64,000 nt of DNA from Paraburkholderia phenoliruptrix (GCF_902859825.1 NZ_CADIKB010000013.1:1-64000), one strand, 5' to 3'. Shown: positions 18,837 to 28,772, counted from the first letter of the stretch. Numbers and translations are program-made. Notes: generated by a model from the sequence alone, not told the origin.

Positions 18837-20069
18837 TCAGTGCAGCTCGGCGCCGCGCCGCTCGGGAATAAGAAGGAGCGTGGCGAGCACGTCCAGCACG
18901 TAGATCGAAGCGAGAAAGATGAGCGCCACCGCAAACGAATAACGCGCGGCGAGCGCGCCGACCACCACCGGCCCGAAGCCGCCGACCGCCCGGCCCACGT
19001 TGAAGAGGACGTTTTGGGCGGTGGCGCGCGCGTCGGTGGGATAAAGCTCGGAAATCAGCGCGCCGTAGCCGCCGATCATGCCGTTGACGAACACGCCCAT
19101 CGCCGCGCCGCCGACGAGCAGCGCCGCCGGCGTCGTCAGATGCGCGTAGACGAAGACCATTGCCACGGCGCCGAGCTGATAGAACAGAAAGGCCGGCTTG
19201 CGGCCGAAACGGTCCGCCGCCACGCCGAAGAGCCAGATGCCGCAGGCCATGCCGACGACGGTCGCGGCCGTCCAGACGCCGGAGCGGGTCAGCGAGTAGC
19301 CGAAGGTCTTCGACAGATAGCTCGGCAGCCAGATCATCAGCCCGTAATAGCCGAAGTTCTGCACCGAGCAGAGAATCGCCACGCCTAGACTTGCGCGCGC
19401 GGTCCGGGCGTCGGCGATCAGCCGTTTCAGCGGCAACTGGCGCACGCCCCGCGCGGCGCGCTCGGTGAAAAGCGCCGGTTCCTCCACGCGCCGTCGCACG
19501 AAGAAGGACGCCACGGCAGGCAGCAAGCCCAGCGCGAACATGCCGCGCCAGCCGATGAGCGGCAACAGCAGCGGCGTCAGCAACGCGGCCGCCAGCACGC
19601 CGAGCTGCCACCCAAGGCCGACATACGACGAGACCCGCGCCCGCTGCGCGGGCGGCCACGCCTCGGCCACGAGCGTCATACCGATGCCGAACTCGCCTCC
19701 GAGCCCAATCCCCGCGATGGTCCGGTAAACCAGCAGGTCGCCGTAGCCTTGCGCGAGCGCGCACAGCCCCGTGAACACGGCGAACACGAGAATGGTCCAC
19801 GTCAGCATGCGCACGCGTCCGTAATAGTCGCTCAGCACGCCGAAAATCAAACCGCCGGCCACCGCGCCGATCAAGGTCCACGTGACGAGCGAGCCGGCCT
19901 GCGCGGAATTGAGATGCAGATCCGCCGCGATGACGGGCAGCATGAATCCGAGAATCAGCAGGTCGAAGCCGTCCATGGCATAGCCGAGCACGGACGCGAC
20001 GAGCGCCCGGGCGGCATAGCCGTTTCGGGCGGAAGCGGGCGTGTCGGCAGCGGAAGAAGCGGGCGTCAT
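18837..20069 (-). CDS. MFS transporter, aromatic acid:H+ symporter-like
   Basis: A 410-residue major facilitator protein with 12 predicted membrane helices. It keeps the MFS loop motif [11 protein letters not shown] after helix 2 and its repeat DRFGRKPAF after helix 8, plus the helix-1 motif [13 protein letters not shown] typical of aromatic-acid (AAHS) or metabolite:H+ symporters. The start [11 protein letters not shown] at 20069 gives a short cytoplasmic N-terminus. The substrate is unknown; neighbouring genes (maeB, pyrE) give no clue. Transcribed alone on the minus strand. Confidence 0.85.
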   Translation of the reverse strand: MTPASSAADTPASARNGYAARALVASVLGYAMDGFDLLILGFMLPVIAADLHLNSAQAGSLVTWTLIGAVAGGLIFGVLSDYYGRVRMLTWTILVFAVFTGLCALAQGYGDLLVYRTIAGIGLGGEFGIGMTLVAEAWPPAQRARVSSYVGLGWQLGVLAAALLTPLLLPLIGWRGMFALGLLPAVASFFVRRRVEEPALFTERAARGVRQLPLKRLIADARTARASLGVAILCSVQNFGYYGLMIWLPSYLSKTFGYSLTRSGVWTAATVVGMACGIWLFGVAADRFGRKPAFLFYQLGAVAMVFVYAHLTTPAALLVGGAAMGVFVNGMIGGYGALISELYPTDARATAQNVLFNVGRAVGGFGPVVVGALAARYSFAVALIFLASIYVLDVLATLLLIPERRGAELH

Positions 20070-20485
20070 GGGAAGCAGTCCGTGATTCGGTCGACGACGG
20101 CAACAGCCGGCGCCGGAGAAATTCGCGTGAGTGTAAAGGCGGCCCAGACGGCTCACAAGCTAGCCAAAAAGCCAATCCCGACGCGCGACTGCAACGTGCC
20201 CCGCGTCACCCCGGCTCGGGCGAAGCTTCCCGGGAAGCGTGGCGGGCCACTGCGCGCCACGACTCACGCGGCGGCGTCAAAGCGGCCGCGACTCGCCGCC
20301 CACCCGCACGACAGCCTCCTCGGAAGGACCCGTTTCGGGTAAAATGTCGGCCTACGCGCGCAGCAAAACCGGCCAGCCTCCACTGGCCGGCTGCACATTC
20401 CGCCCAGCACGGCGCGGCATGTCCCGCTTGCTGCGCCACCGGGCCCAGCGCCCGCTTCTCCCCGCTCAACCCCAAGGATCCGCCC
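20070..20485. other. 416-bp intergenic region upstream of pyrE
   Basis: Divergent spacer between the MFS gene and pyrE. A TAAAAT at 20340-20345 could be the pyrE -10, though no good -35 is seen at the right distance. No coding character, repeat or RNA gene is evident. Confidence 0.35.
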
Positions 20486-21172
20486 ATGACAGGCTTCGAT
20501 CGCCAGACGATCTCCGACACCACCGCCAAGATGCTGCTCGAAGTACAAGCAGTGCACTTCAACGCGGAGAAACCGTACATTTTCACGTCCGGCTGGGCGA
20601 GCCCGGTTTATATCGATTGCCGCAAGCTGATTTCCTACCCGCGCGTGCGCCGCGGCCTCATGGAAATGGCGGAAACCACCATTCTGCGCGACGTCGGCTA
20701 TGAGCAGATCGACGCTGTGGCCGGCGGCGAAACCGCGGGCATTCCGTTCGCGGCATGGCTGTCCGACCGCCTGATGGTGCCCATGCAATACGTGCGCAAG
20801 AAGCCGAAGGGCTTCGGCCGCAATGCGCAGATCGAGGGTCTGCTGACCGAAGGGCAGCGCGTGCTGCTGGTGGAAGACCTGACCACGGACAGCCGCAGCA
20901 AGATCAACTTCATCAATGCGCTGCGCACCGCCGGTGCCACGGTGAATCACTGCTTCGTGCTGTTTCACTACAACATCTTCAAGGAAAGCGTGTCGGTGCT
21001 GAAAGACATCGACGTCGATCTGCACGCGCTCGCGACCTGGTGGGACGTGCTGCGCGTCGCCAAGGAAAACAAGTACTTCGACAGCAAGACGCTCGACGAA
21101 GTCGAGAAATTCCTGCACGCGCCGGCTGAATGGTCGGCGGCGCACGGCGGCGCCACCACCACGCCGCAGTAA
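20486..21172 (+). CDS. pyrE: Orotate phosphoribosyltransferase
   Basis: Joins orotate to PRPP to form OMP in pyrimidine synthesis. The 228-residue product has the PRPP-binding signature [14 protein letters not shown] (about residues 128-141), preceded by [12 protein letters not shown], the flexible catalytic loop with its lysines, and the early segment [16 protein letters not shown]. Length and order are normal for the beta-proteobacterial enzyme. It is a single-gene unit ended by the terminator at 21201. Confidence 0.96.
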   Translation: MTGFDRQTISDTTAKMLLEVQAVHFNAEKPYIFTSGWASPVYIDCRKLISYPRVRRGLMEMAETTILRDVGYEQIDAVAGGETAGIPFAAWLSDRLMVPMQYVRKKPKGFGRNAQIEGLLTEGQRVLLVEDLTTDSRSKINFINALRTAGATVNHCFVLFHYNIFKESVSVLKDIDVDLHALATWWDVLRVAKENKYFDSKTLDEVEKFLHAPAEWSAAHGGATTTPQ

Positions 21173-21200
21173 TCTCGGCTCTTACGCCTCGGCCAAACAG

Positions 21201-21235
21201 AAAGGCCGCCTGTCTCGCGACAGGCGGCCTTTTTG
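21201..21235 (+). terminator. Terminator after pyrE
   Basis: AAAGGCCGCCTGTC pairs with GACAGGCGGCCTTTTT around a TCGC loop; the flanking A and T tracts let it serve both pyrE and the convergent regulator gene. Confidence 0.9.
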
Positions 21236-21294
21236 CTGCAACATGCCGAGCGGCTCGCCCGGCGATTTATCCGTCAGCGCACTGCGGCGAGCAG

Positions 21295-22029
21295 CTACGC
21301 GACATCGCCCGTATCTTCCGCCGAATGCGACGACAGGTTCAGCAAGCCGTTGCTCTGCGCGTACTGAAAGAGTTCCGAATCGCGGTCGATGCCGAGCTTG
21401 CGCATCGCCGTGTTTTTCTGCGTGCTGATTGTCTTGATGCTGCGGTTCAGTTGCTCCGAAATTTCCTTGATGGTCATGCCCGACACGAACAGGCGCACGA
21501 CTTCCAGTTCGCGCCTCGACAGCATGACTTCGTCGCTCTTGCCGCCTGCGTTCATGCGCAGCGCGTCGAGCGACGCCTTCACCGATGGGCTCAGATATTC
21601 GAGATGCCGGCTCACGTGCTGCACCGCGAGCCCGATATGGCTCAGGTCGTCGGACTTGTTGACGACCGACGTCACGCCGAGCTCCCGCAACCGTTGCAGC
21701 AAGGCGGCGTTTTCCAGCATCGTTAGCACGACGATGGGAAGGTTCGGAAAATTGCGGCGCAGATAGCCGATCAACGGCAGGCCGTCGCCGAACTGCCCGC
21801 CCGGCATGGCGAGGTCGGTGACGAGCACGTCGCACGCGGTGGTTTGCAGCACCTTGATCAATTCCGTGGACTGCCTTGCTCGCGCAACCACCTGGATGCC
21901 GGGAAACTTGAGCAAGGCCTGTTCGGCGCCGAATAGGATGACTGGATGATCGTCGGCGATGACGACCTTGACTACGTCTTGCATTGCCCGCACCTCGACA
22001 AGAAAATCCCTCTCCAAAACTTCAGACAT
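21295..22029 (-). CDS. LuxR/NarL-type response regulator (orphan)
   Basis: A 244-residue regulator with an N-terminal receiver domain: acidic pair VVIADDHP, phospho-acceptor Asp in VLVTDLAMPG, and Thr in VVLTMLEN. A C-terminal LuxR-type helix-turn-helix follows (LSRRELEVVRLFVSGMTIKE to MRKLGI). It looks most like the RcsB/BvgA group. No histidine kinase is adjacent, so its partner must be elsewhere. An alternative start at 21984 (MQDVVKVV) would remove 15 residues. It is divergent from the YbhB-like gene over an AT-rich 278-bp spacer. Confidence 0.85.
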   Translation of the reverse strand: MSEVLERDFLVEVRAMQDVVKVVIADDHPVILFGAEQALLKFPGIQVVARARQSTELIKVLQTTACDVLVTDLAMPGGQFGDGLPLIGYLRRNFPNLPIVVLTMLENAALLQRLRELGVTSVVNKSDDLSHIGLAVQHVSRHLEYLSPSVKASLDALRMNAGGKSDEVMLSRRELEVVRLFVSGMTIKEISEQLNRSIKTISTQKNTAMRKLGIDRDSELFQYAQSNGLLNLSSHSAEDTGDVA

Positions 22030-22307
22030 GCGTTGTTATTCTTAATGTTTAGTTCGACCTAATAGGACACGGGCGACATCGCGTACATTGTTCCGACTAT
22101 AGCTGATTTTAGGCTCGCAATCCGCTTGCGCGCACAACAATGATGCATCGTAGAGCTAATGTTAGACTTGATTCGACGTCGAGGCACAAAATAGGGACAA
22201 TAAACACCGCGAGGCAACCGCCTTGCGCCCTCGCAGCGACCTGATGCTGCATGGGATCTGAGCCGGCGCCCGCGCGCCCACTCCGATCGACACAGGAGAA
22301 CCGGCAC

Positions 22308-22910
22308 ATGCGCTCGCGTTGCCTGGTTGTTTCGCACGCTTCACCGTCTAGCAGTACGCCGTTTTTTGTCTGCGCCACGCTCGGCCTGGCGCTCTGGCTC
22401 GCGCATGGCCCAGCGGCCTTGGCCGAGACCACGTTTTCGATCACGAGCGCGAGTTTTCGCGCGGGTGGCGCAGTCAATTCCCCACAGGTTTTCGATCAGG
22501 ACGACTGCAAAGGCGGCAACCGTTCGCCGCAACTGACATGGCGCGACGCGCCGGCCGGGACCCGCAGCTTCGCGATCACCATGTTCGATCCCGATGCGCC
22601 CGGTCGCGGCTGGTGGCATTGGGCGGTCGCGGGCATTCCGGCGACGGTCGAGAGCCTGCCCGAAAACGCGAGCGCGTCCGGCTTCCTGAAAAAGCTCGGC
22701 GCCGTGGAAGCCCGCAACGATTTCGATGTCGACGGTTACGGCGGCCCCTGCCCGCCGCCCGGCAAACCGCACCGCTACGTGATCACCGTGTATGCGCTGA
22801 ATACTGCCAACCTCCGTCTGGCGCAAGGCCGCCCGGCGCTGATGTTCGATCACGAGATCGGCACGGCGGCGATCGGCAGCGCGAAGATGGTGGTGAACTA
22901 CGGCCGGTAG
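22308..22910 (+). CDS. Exported YbhB/YbcL-family (PEBP-like) protein
   Basis: A 200-residue protein with a signal peptide (hydrophobic [19 protein letters not shown]) and a phosphatidylethanolamine-binding-protein fold. It keeps the motif [17 protein letters not shown] and the later [20 protein letters not shown], which form the anion-binding pocket. Family members are often called Raf-kinase-inhibitor-like, but their bacterial function is not established. The start at 22308 follows CAGGAGAA; earlier in-frame codons are not needed. Confidence 0.85.
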   Translation: MRSRCLVVSHASPSSSTPFFVCATLGLALWLAHGPAALAETTFSITSASFRAGGAVNSPQVFDQDDCKGGNRSPQLTWRDAPAGTRSFAITMFDPDAPGRGWWHWAVAGIPATVESLPENASASGFLKKLGAVEARNDFDVDGYGGPCPPPGKPHRYVITVYALNTANLRLAQGRPALMFDHEIGTAAIGSAKMVVNYGR

Positions 22911-23193
22911 GCCGGCACGCCGGCGCTCGCGCGGGGCCGGTTCCTCGCGAATGCGGTGCTGCGACGACTTAACGCCCCCCGCCCGCACGCACGCCAGGCC
23001 GCCCGCAAAGCCCCGAGCCCGGGCCGGCCGCGTCCGACAAGTCACGCCACTGTCACTTCGCGCGGGCATCGTCGTTTTTCCGCTGTTTTTGCGCCGTTTT
23101 CCCGCACCTGCGCACGCGCATGCCGATGAAGTCTTAAAATGGCGGTTTCGCGCGGCGTCGGCCGCCGTTCCCCAAGAAGCCAGTGAGATCGAG

Positions 23194-24141
23194 ATGAGCA
23201 CGAAAGTTTTTGTCGACGGACAGGAAGGCACGACCGGCCTGAAGATTTTCGAATACCTGTCGCAGCGCGCCGACGTGGAAATTCTGCGTATCGACGAAGC
23301 GAAGCGCAAAGATATCGAAGAGCGCCGCCGTCTCATCAACGCGTCGGACGTCACGTTCCTGTGTCTGCCCGACGTGGCTTCGCGCGAATCGGCTTCGCTG
23401 GTCGAGAACGAGCGCACGGTGCTGATCGACGCGAGCACCGCGTTCCGCACGTCGCCGGACTGGGCTTACGGCCTGCCGGAACTTGCGCGCTCGCAGCGCG
23501 AACGCCTGCGCACGGCCAGGCGCATTGCCGTGCCGGGCTGCCACGCGTCGGCATTCGTGCTCGCCATGCGGCCGCTCGTGGAAGGCGGCGTGGTCGCGCC
23601 GGAGTTCGACGCGCATGCCTATTCGATTACCGGCTACAGCGGCGGCGGCAAGAAGATGATTGCCGACTACGAAGCCGGCGGAAACAGCAAGCTGAAGAGC
23701 CCGCGTCCTTACGCGCTCGGTCTCACGCACAAGCATCTGCCGGAAATGGCGGCGCATACGGGCTTGAAGTCGGCGCCGGTTTTCACGCCGATTGTCGGAG
23801 ATTTCTACAAGGGTCTTGCGGTCACGACGTACTTCTCGCCGCGTCAACTGGCGAAGAAGACCACGCCGCAAGAAGTGCAGGCGCTGCTTGCCGAGTACTA
23901 CGCGGGCGAAGCGTTCGTGCGCGTCGCGCCGTTCGACGCAGAGGCGAATCTCGACGGCGGCTTTTTCGACGTCCAGGCGAACAACGACACCAATCGCGTC
24001 GATCTCTTCGTGTTCGGCACGGCGGAGCGCTTCGTGACCGTTGCGCGTCTCGACAACTTGGGCAAGGGCGCTTCGGGTGCGGCGATCCAGTGTATGAATC
24101 TCGCGATCGGCGCCGCCGAGGAAAGCGGTTTGAAACGATAA
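23194..24141 (+). CDS. argC: N-acetyl-gamma-glutamyl-phosphate reductase, short type
   Basis: Reduces N-acetylglutamyl phosphate to the semialdehyde in arginine synthesis. The 315-residue product belongs to the short class: NADP-binding start [14 protein letters not shown], the substrate segment [19 protein letters not shown] and the catalytic cysteine in VPGCHASAF. The ATG at 23194 (MSTKVFVDG) is the family start; the frame remains open far upstream through GC-rich spacer. TAAAAT at 23135-23140 is a candidate -10. A terminator follows at 24186. Confidence 0.95.
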   Translation: MSTKVFVDGQEGTTGLKIFEYLSQRADVEILRIDEAKRKDIEERRRLINASDVTFLCLPDVASRESASLVENERTVLIDASTAFRTSPDWAYGLPELARSQRERLRTARRIAVPGCHASAFVLAMRPLVEGGVVAPEFDAHAYSITGYSGGGKKMIADYEAGGNSKLKSPRPYALGLTHKHLPEMAAHTGLKSAPVFTPIVGDFYKGLAVTTYFSPRQLAKKTTPQEVQALLAEYYAGEAFVRVAPFDAEANLDGGFFDVQANNDTNRVDLFVFGTAERFVTVARLDNLGKGASGAAIQCMNLAIGAAEESGLKR

Positions 24142-24185
24142 CGAAAGTTTAATAGCGCGGCAATGTGCCGTTTGCAAGCTTCACG

Positions 24186-24214
24186 AAAGCCGGTCTTTAA
24201 GACCGGCTTTTTTT
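24186..24214 (+). terminator. Terminator after argC
   Basis: AAAGCCGGTCTT and AAGACCGGCTTTTTTT form a simple stem with T-run. Confidence 0.9.
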
Positions 24215-24630
24215 GTTTTAAACCCGCCGCCGCTCCGATCGATTGAAAGATAATCAGTAGTAGCCCGCATTACTTTAAAAATCGAAAACAGGCTGGGCGG
24301 GATTTTTAAGGTAAGTTTTCCCGTCGACGACCCGCGCGGCATACTTTTCCGCCTGGGGAAACTCCGGATTTTTTGTCGAACGGTCGTTCGAAGATCATGG
24401 AGCCATTTTGCTCCAAGGCTTACCAGTCAAGGGCGTGCAAGGAAACAACGACGAGCCGCCTCGCGTCGCAATCTGCGTTTTTGTTTAAAAGGGCCGATAG
24501 CGCCCGCGCACTGCGCGTTTCGCCAAAATGCCGCTGTTTGAATCGTGCTTTTTAGACGGCTCATTCAATTGACATGCATTAATCGCGCGGCGAAATTAGC
24601 TCGCACAAATACATGAAGGGAGACAGCAGC
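24215..24630 (+). promoter_or_regulatory. Long AT-rich leader upstream of the DUF2957 module
   Basis: About 415 bp without coding character, clearly more AT-rich than its surroundings. It contains a 9-bp inverted repeat TTAAAAATC / GATTTTTAA (24275-24283, 24301-24309), a 7-bp-arm palindrome TCGAACG-GT-CGTTCGA (24376-24391) that looks like a regulator site, and a promoter-like TTGACA (24569-24574) 17 bp before GAAATT (24592-24597). The ribosome site AAGGGAGA (24616-24623) fixes the downstream start. Confidence 0.5.
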
Positions 24631-26052
24631 ATGGCGGACGCCATTATTCGAGGTTTGGCAGTGGCTATTGCCACGACTCCGTTTCTTATTGCTTGCGGCG
24701 GCGGTAAATCCGATAACCCGGGGCCGATCAACGCGCCGCAATGCTCGGGGTCGAGCTGCGGCGTACAAGGTCCGCCTGCTTCCAGCAGCACCTCCGCTGC
24801 GCTGTGTCCCGCGACCGCCGACATCGTCAAAAGCACGTTTCTCGGCGGCGCCGGCAGCGGCGAGGTCGTCCAGCTGAATATCAATGCCACCGCGATGACT
24901 TACACGCTCAAGTGGCTGGAATCGCCGATTCCGCTGCGCACCGGCACGGTCACGCCGACACGCGCGGGCACGCAGATCACGGGCGCGGTAATCCATCCGC
25001 CAACCGGCACGCTGCCGACCGCGGAGCAAACGCGCTGCGCCTTCATTCTCGGCGCCGGCACCGGCACGGCCGCCGGCGACGGCCAGCCCTACACGACGCC
25101 CGGCTTCACCAACAACCCGAATCCGCCGATGATCTTCGTCGGCCAGGGCGTAGCGGGCGGCGGCATTCCCGGCGCGACGATCCAGTTCGACGGACTCTCC
25201 GTTCCGCTGATCGGCTCGGGCATCGGCGCGGTGCCGAACCGCCACTTCGACTTCTACCCGTTCCTCGGCTTCGCGAGCACGACCACGGACATCACGAAGC
25301 TGCCCGGCACCTACAACGGCCTCCTGTATCACCTCGCGCCATCCGGCAACTATTCGACCGTCGCGACCAACACCGTCGAAACCTTCGACGCGAGCGGCAC
25401 CTGCACGAGCAGCAACGCCGCGAACCCGAACTACTCGCCGAATGCGGGCGGCTGTCTGTCCACCGGCAATCCGTGGACCCTGAACAGCAGCGGCTACTTC
25501 GACAGCCAGCAGGCGCCGCAGATCGTCCAGCAGTTCCAGATGCCGCTGATCGGCGCGACCGGCAAGTCGGCCACGGCGCACATGGTGCTCGGCCAGATCA
25601 ACGGCGCGACGGTGCCGCTCATTGTGCGCACCGGCTATATCAACCTCGGCACGGCGCCGCTGCATCTCGACGCCAAGGTCGACGACGAATCGGGCATCGC
25701 GATGCTTGCCGCCGCGACCCCGCTTGCCTCGGGCGGCTTCGACGGCGGCTACGTGGGCGCGGACTCGAACTTCAAGTACACCGCGACGCTGATCCAGGGC
25801 GCCGTCGGCACCTTCATCAATCCGACCACCTCGGCGGCCGAAAGCGGCTTCGGCCTCGGCTACGGCCTCGCGAGCCCTGGACTCGTCGGCGTGCAGGACA
25901 CCAACGGCAAGACTGGCCTCGCGATCGCGTCGGGCGGGCTTTATGCCATCGAAGTCCAGGGCGCCGAGAACGGCGGCATCGCCCCGACGTCGGCCAATTC
26001 GGATACACCGAGCACGCCCTATTTCGGTATCGGAGCGCAAATCAGCAAGTAG
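24631..26052 (+). CDS. DUF2957 lipoprotein, copy 1
   Basis: A 473-residue predicted lipoprotein: an N-terminal hydrophobic stretch ends in the lipobox LIAC followed by GGGKSDN. The mature part is beta-rich, with repeated Gly/Thr segments and motifs shared with the next gene (LCPAT, LESPIPLRTGTV, TRAG, IFVGQGVAGGGIPGA, YPFLGFAS, LPGTYNGLLYH, DDESGIA). Function unknown. AAGGGAGA at 24616-24623 favours the ATG at 24631 over the one at 24613. It is the first of two paralogues, followed by an OmpW-like protein. Confidence 0.82.
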   Translation: MADAIIRGLAVAIATTPFLIACGGGKSDNPGPINAPQCSGSSCGVQGPPASSSTSAALCPATADIVKSTFLGGAGSGEVVQLNINATAMTYTLKWLESPIPLRTGTVTPTRAGTQITGAVIHPPTGTLPTAEQTRCAFILGAGTGTAAGDGQPYTTPGFTNNPNPPMIFVGQGVAGGGIPGATIQFDGLSVPLIGSGIGAVPNRHFDFYPFLGFASTTTDITKLPGTYNGLLYHLAPSGNYSTVATNTVETFDASGTCTSSNAANPNYSPNAGGCLSTGNPWTLNSSGYFDSQQAPQIVQQFQMPLIGATGKSATAHMVLGQINGATVPLIVRTGYINLGTAPLHLDAKVDDESGIAMLAAATPLASGGFDGGYVGADSNFKYTATLIQGAVGTFINPTTSAAESGFGLGYGLASPGLVGVQDTNGKTGLAIASGGLYAIEVQGAENGGIAPTSANSDTPSTPYFGIGAQISK

Positions 26053-26151
26053 TCCATGGAGCACACGCAGTTCGCAGTACGAGACATAAAAGAGCAAGCG
26101 GTGGCTGGACAGGGAGCCGGCCATCTACAACGAAAAAATTCTGGAGGCGGT

Positions 26152-27402
26152 ATGAAATGGAGATTTCTGTCGGTGCTCGCATTAGCGGCACCGTTGCTCG
26201 CGGCATGCGGCGGCGGAGGCGGCGGCAATGGCGACGGTCCGGTGACGCAAGTTCGGCTGTGTCCCGCGACGCTGGACTACAACACGGTCTACACGGGCGG
26301 CGGCGGTGACGGCGAACTCGTCAAACTGCAGCTCGACACGACGAAGATGACCTGGCAAGTCACCTATGTGGAATCTCCGATTCCGGCGACCACCGGCACC
26401 GTCGTGCCGACGCGCGCCGGCCAGACCGCAAGCGGCACGCTGACGCAGGAAACCCTGCTGCCGACCAACAAGCTCAACCAGTGCGCGTTCCGGCTGAACG
26501 GCGCGAGCCTCGACCCGAATCGCCCGGCGCGTATTTTCGTCGGCGAAGGCGTGGCGGGCGGCACGATTCCGGGCGCCGAGATTTCGTTCGGCGGCATTCT
26601 CGGCGTCGGCGCGGTGCCGGATACCAAGTTTCCGTACTACCCGTTCATCGGTTTCTCGTCGATTGAAACGGATCTTGCGAAGGTGGCCGGCACCTACAAC
26701 CAGCTCGGCTATCACCAGGTGCCGTCGCAGAATTTCATGCCGGTCGCCGTGGATACGAAGATTACGATCAACGCGGACGGCACGTGGACCGAATGCGACA
26801 ACTCGGGCGTCAACGCGGGCAAATGCCAGCAGCCGGGCAGCAATTTCGCGCAGGCGTCCGACGGCAGCGGCGCGTTTCAGACCAACAACTTCCAGGGACA
26901 GGCGAAACCCACGCTCGCCACCACGCCCGAAGCGCGCGGCTACATGATCGTCGGCAAGCTGCGCAACCAGCTCGTGCCGATTCTGGTGCGCACCGGCGCC
27001 GCGAACTCGTCGGTGACCGTGCCGCAAAACGGCGCGCTCGGCCCTTACGCCGACGACGAATCCGGTATCTCCATTCTCGCGCCGCAAAGCGCGCTGGCGC
27101 TCAACTCGCAGAACGGCGAGTACATCGGCGTAGATAGCCAGTTCGACTATCGCACCACCGCGCTCGAAGGCACGCAGGCGACGCTGCTCGATCCGTTCAA
27201 CCCGTCGCAGGCTTCGCTCGCGACGGCGCTGAACCTCGACTTCACGCAGACCGTGCCCGGCGTGGTCACGACGACGCACGTGGGCGCGTCCACGGGCAAT
27301 ACGCCGACCGGAAAGATGATTTTCACGGGCGGCGTGTTCGGCTATCTCGATCTGACCAACGCCGCCTCGCCGTATTTCACGATCGGCGCCTTCGTCCAGT
27401 AA
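26152..27402 (+). CDS. DUF2957 lipoprotein, copy 2
   Basis: A 416-residue lipoprotein paralogous to the upstream gene: lipobox LAAC then GGGGGGNGD, and the same ordered motifs LCPATLDY, VESPIPATTGTV, TRAG, IFVGEGVAGGTIPGAE, YPFIGFSS, VAGTYNQLGYH and DDESGIS. It is shorter, lacking the Pro/Ser-rich region of copy 1. The start is fixed by CTGGAGGCGG before the ATG at 26152. The 99-bp gap from copy 1 suggests one transcript. Role unknown; surface or periplasmic anchoring in the outer membrane is inferred. Confidence 0.83.
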   Translation: MKWRFLSVLALAAPLLAACGGGGGGNGDGPVTQVRLCPATLDYNTVYTGGGGDGELVKLQLDTTKMTWQVTYVESPIPATTGTVVPTRAGQTASGTLTQETLLPTNKLNQCAFRLNGASLDPNRPARIFVGEGVAGGTIPGAEISFGGILGVGAVPDTKFPYYPFIGFSSIETDLAKVAGTYNQLGYHQVPSQNFMPVAVDTKITINADGTWTECDNSGVNAGKCQQPGSNFAQASDGSGAFQTNNFQGQAKPTLATTPEARGYMIVGKLRNQLVPILVRTGAANSSVTVPQNGALGPYADDESGISILAPQSALALNSQNGEYIGVDSQFDYRTTALEGTQATLLDPFNPSQASLATALNLDFTQTVPGVVTTTHVGASTGNTPTGKMIFTGGVFGYLDLTNAASPYFTIGAFVQ

Positions 27403-27651
27403 CCGGCGCGTTCCGCGCCGTCCGCACGCAATGAGGCGTTCGCGCCCCGGCGTTCGTGCCTTGGGCGACGGTGTCCTAGGGCATTCGCGCTCCCGGGCAT
27501 TTTCGCCGCGCGCATTCATGCACCGGCTTCCGTCCGCGCTGCAGCGCGGCGGCCGGCGCACCGCCTGTTCCGCGCGCGGCTCCGCGGTCTACCCGCCGAC
27601 GCCCACCGCGCGCGCATGGCGCCCGACGGCCGCTCAAGGAGGAGCAACACC

Positions 27652-28476
27652 ATGAAAAAGATCTGTCTTGCAATACTGGCCGCGTGCCTCTCAGTCAGCG
27701 CTCACGCGCAGCACGCGGGCGACAACGTCGCCGTGCTCGGCTGGTTCCACGTCATGCCGAAAGATTCGAGCACGCCGCTGACCACCAACGTCGCGCCAAC
27801 GCCGATCAACACCCCGCTGCGTCTGCCGAACTCCTTCACGTCAGCGGGCACGAGTCTCTCGACGAACACCGCCAACACGGTCGGCCTCGTCATGAGCCAT
27901 TACCTGACCGATCACATTGCGGTGACGACCGTGGCGGGCGTGCCCCCCGTGTTCAAGATCTACGGTCACGGCACGATCAAGCCGCCGGGCCCGGCGGGCG
28001 CGCTCGGCCAGCAGAATATCGGCGATCCGCAAACCAATCCGATCGTGAAAAGCGTGCGCCAATGGAGCCCGGCCCTGCTCTTTCAGTACTACTTCAATGC
28101 GCCGACAGCGAAGTTCAGGCCGTTTATAGGCGTGGGCGTGTCGTACAACTGGTTTTCTGACATTCAGCTGAGCCAGAACTTCGTGCAATCGACGCAGGAG
28201 AATCTCGGCGCCATCCTCGCCGCCGGCGCAGGGAAGCCGGGCAAGACGCAGGTGTCGGCGAAGGCGTCGTCGTCGTGGGCGCCGGTGTTCAATGCGGGGC
28301 TCGCGTACAACATCACCGACCATTGGGGTCTCGTGGCGTCGGTCACCTACATTCCGCTGAAGACGACGTCGTCCGTCATCATCAAGGCGGCGGACGGCAC
28401 GGAACTGGGCGTGTCCAAAGCCGAACTGAAAGCCGACCCGATCATTTCCTTCCTCGCGGTTTCCTACAAGTTCTGA
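27652..28476 (+). CDS. OmpW-family outer membrane protein
   Basis: A 274-residue protein with signal peptide MKKICLAILAACLSVSAHA and a beta-barrel predicted by alternating strands. OmpW features are the early segment VLGWFHVMPKDSS, FQYYFNAPTAKFRPFIGVGVSYNWFSD, HWGLVASVTYIPLKT and a terminal Phe in SFLAVSYKF for BAM insertion. AAGGAGGAGC before the ATG at 27652 fixes the start. It follows the two DUF2957 lipoproteins by 249 bp and may act with them at the outer membrane. Terminator at 28533. Confidence 0.87.
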   Translation: MKKICLAILAACLSVSAHAQHAGDNVAVLGWFHVMPKDSSTPLTTNVAPTPINTPLRLPNSFTSAGTSLSTNTANTVGLVMSHYLTDHIAVTTVAGVPPVFKIYGHGTIKPPGPAGALGQQNIGDPQTNPIVKSVRQWSPALLFQYYFNAPTAKFRPFIGVGVSYNWFSDIQLSQNFVQSTQENLGAILAAGAGKPGKTQVSAKASSSWAPVFNAGLAYNITDHWGLVASVTYIPLKTTSSVIIKAADGTELGVSKAELKADPIISFLAVSYKF

Positions 28477-28532
28477 GCGGATAGCAACACTGGCAACCCT
28501 GCGGCATACGCGTCGCAGCTTCAGGCGCAGTA

Positions 28533-28573
28533 AGCCGGCGGCCCTCTCAAGGGCCAGCCGGCTCCGTGTTTTT
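28533..28573 (+). terminator. Terminator after the OmpW gene
   Basis: AGCCGGCGGCCCT pairs with AGGGCCAGCCGGCT (one bulge) and is followed by CCGTGTTTTT on the plus strand. Confidence 0.75.
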
Positions 28574-28596
28574 GCAAGACCGGGGAAATTGTGGGC

Positions 28597-28657
28597 AAAA
28601 AAAAGCCCGCCTAAGTTGGCGGGCTGAATCCATATCAGAGGAGACATGGAGGAGACA
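28597..28657 (-). ncRNA. Small RNA with anti-Shine-Dalgarno tracts (toxic-sRNA-like)
   Basis: A minus-strand transcription unit of about 60 nt that is complete in itself. The promoter is -35 TTGCGT (28692-28687), exactly 17 bp, then -10 TATAGT (28669-28664). The transcript would begin near 28657, carry TGTCTCCTCCATGTCTCCTC (two CTCC-rich segments complementary to AGGAGG ribosome sites), and end in the stem AGCCCGCC / GGCGGGCT with eight T residues (28604-28597). This layout matches my recollection of the betaproteobacterial toxic small RNA family (Rfam RF02278), proposed to base-pair with ribosome-binding sites. It does not encode a protein. Confidence 0.78.
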
Positions 28658-28663
28658 AGACGA

Positions 28664-28692
28664 ACTATAGCAAATGGTTTGGTGCGACGCAA
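28664..28692 (-). promoter_or_regulatory. Promoter of the small RNA
   Basis: -35 TTGCGT and -10 TATAGT with an ideal 17-bp spacer, reading leftwards into the anti-Shine-Dalgarno RNA. No other gene start lies downstream before the terminator. Confidence 0.75.
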
Positions 28693-28772
28693 CATGAAAA
28701 TCAGGGTTGTCCCCTCTTGTTGCGAATTCGCCACATGTGCTTGTTCGGCAGCATGAGTCCCGCCAGAGCCTG

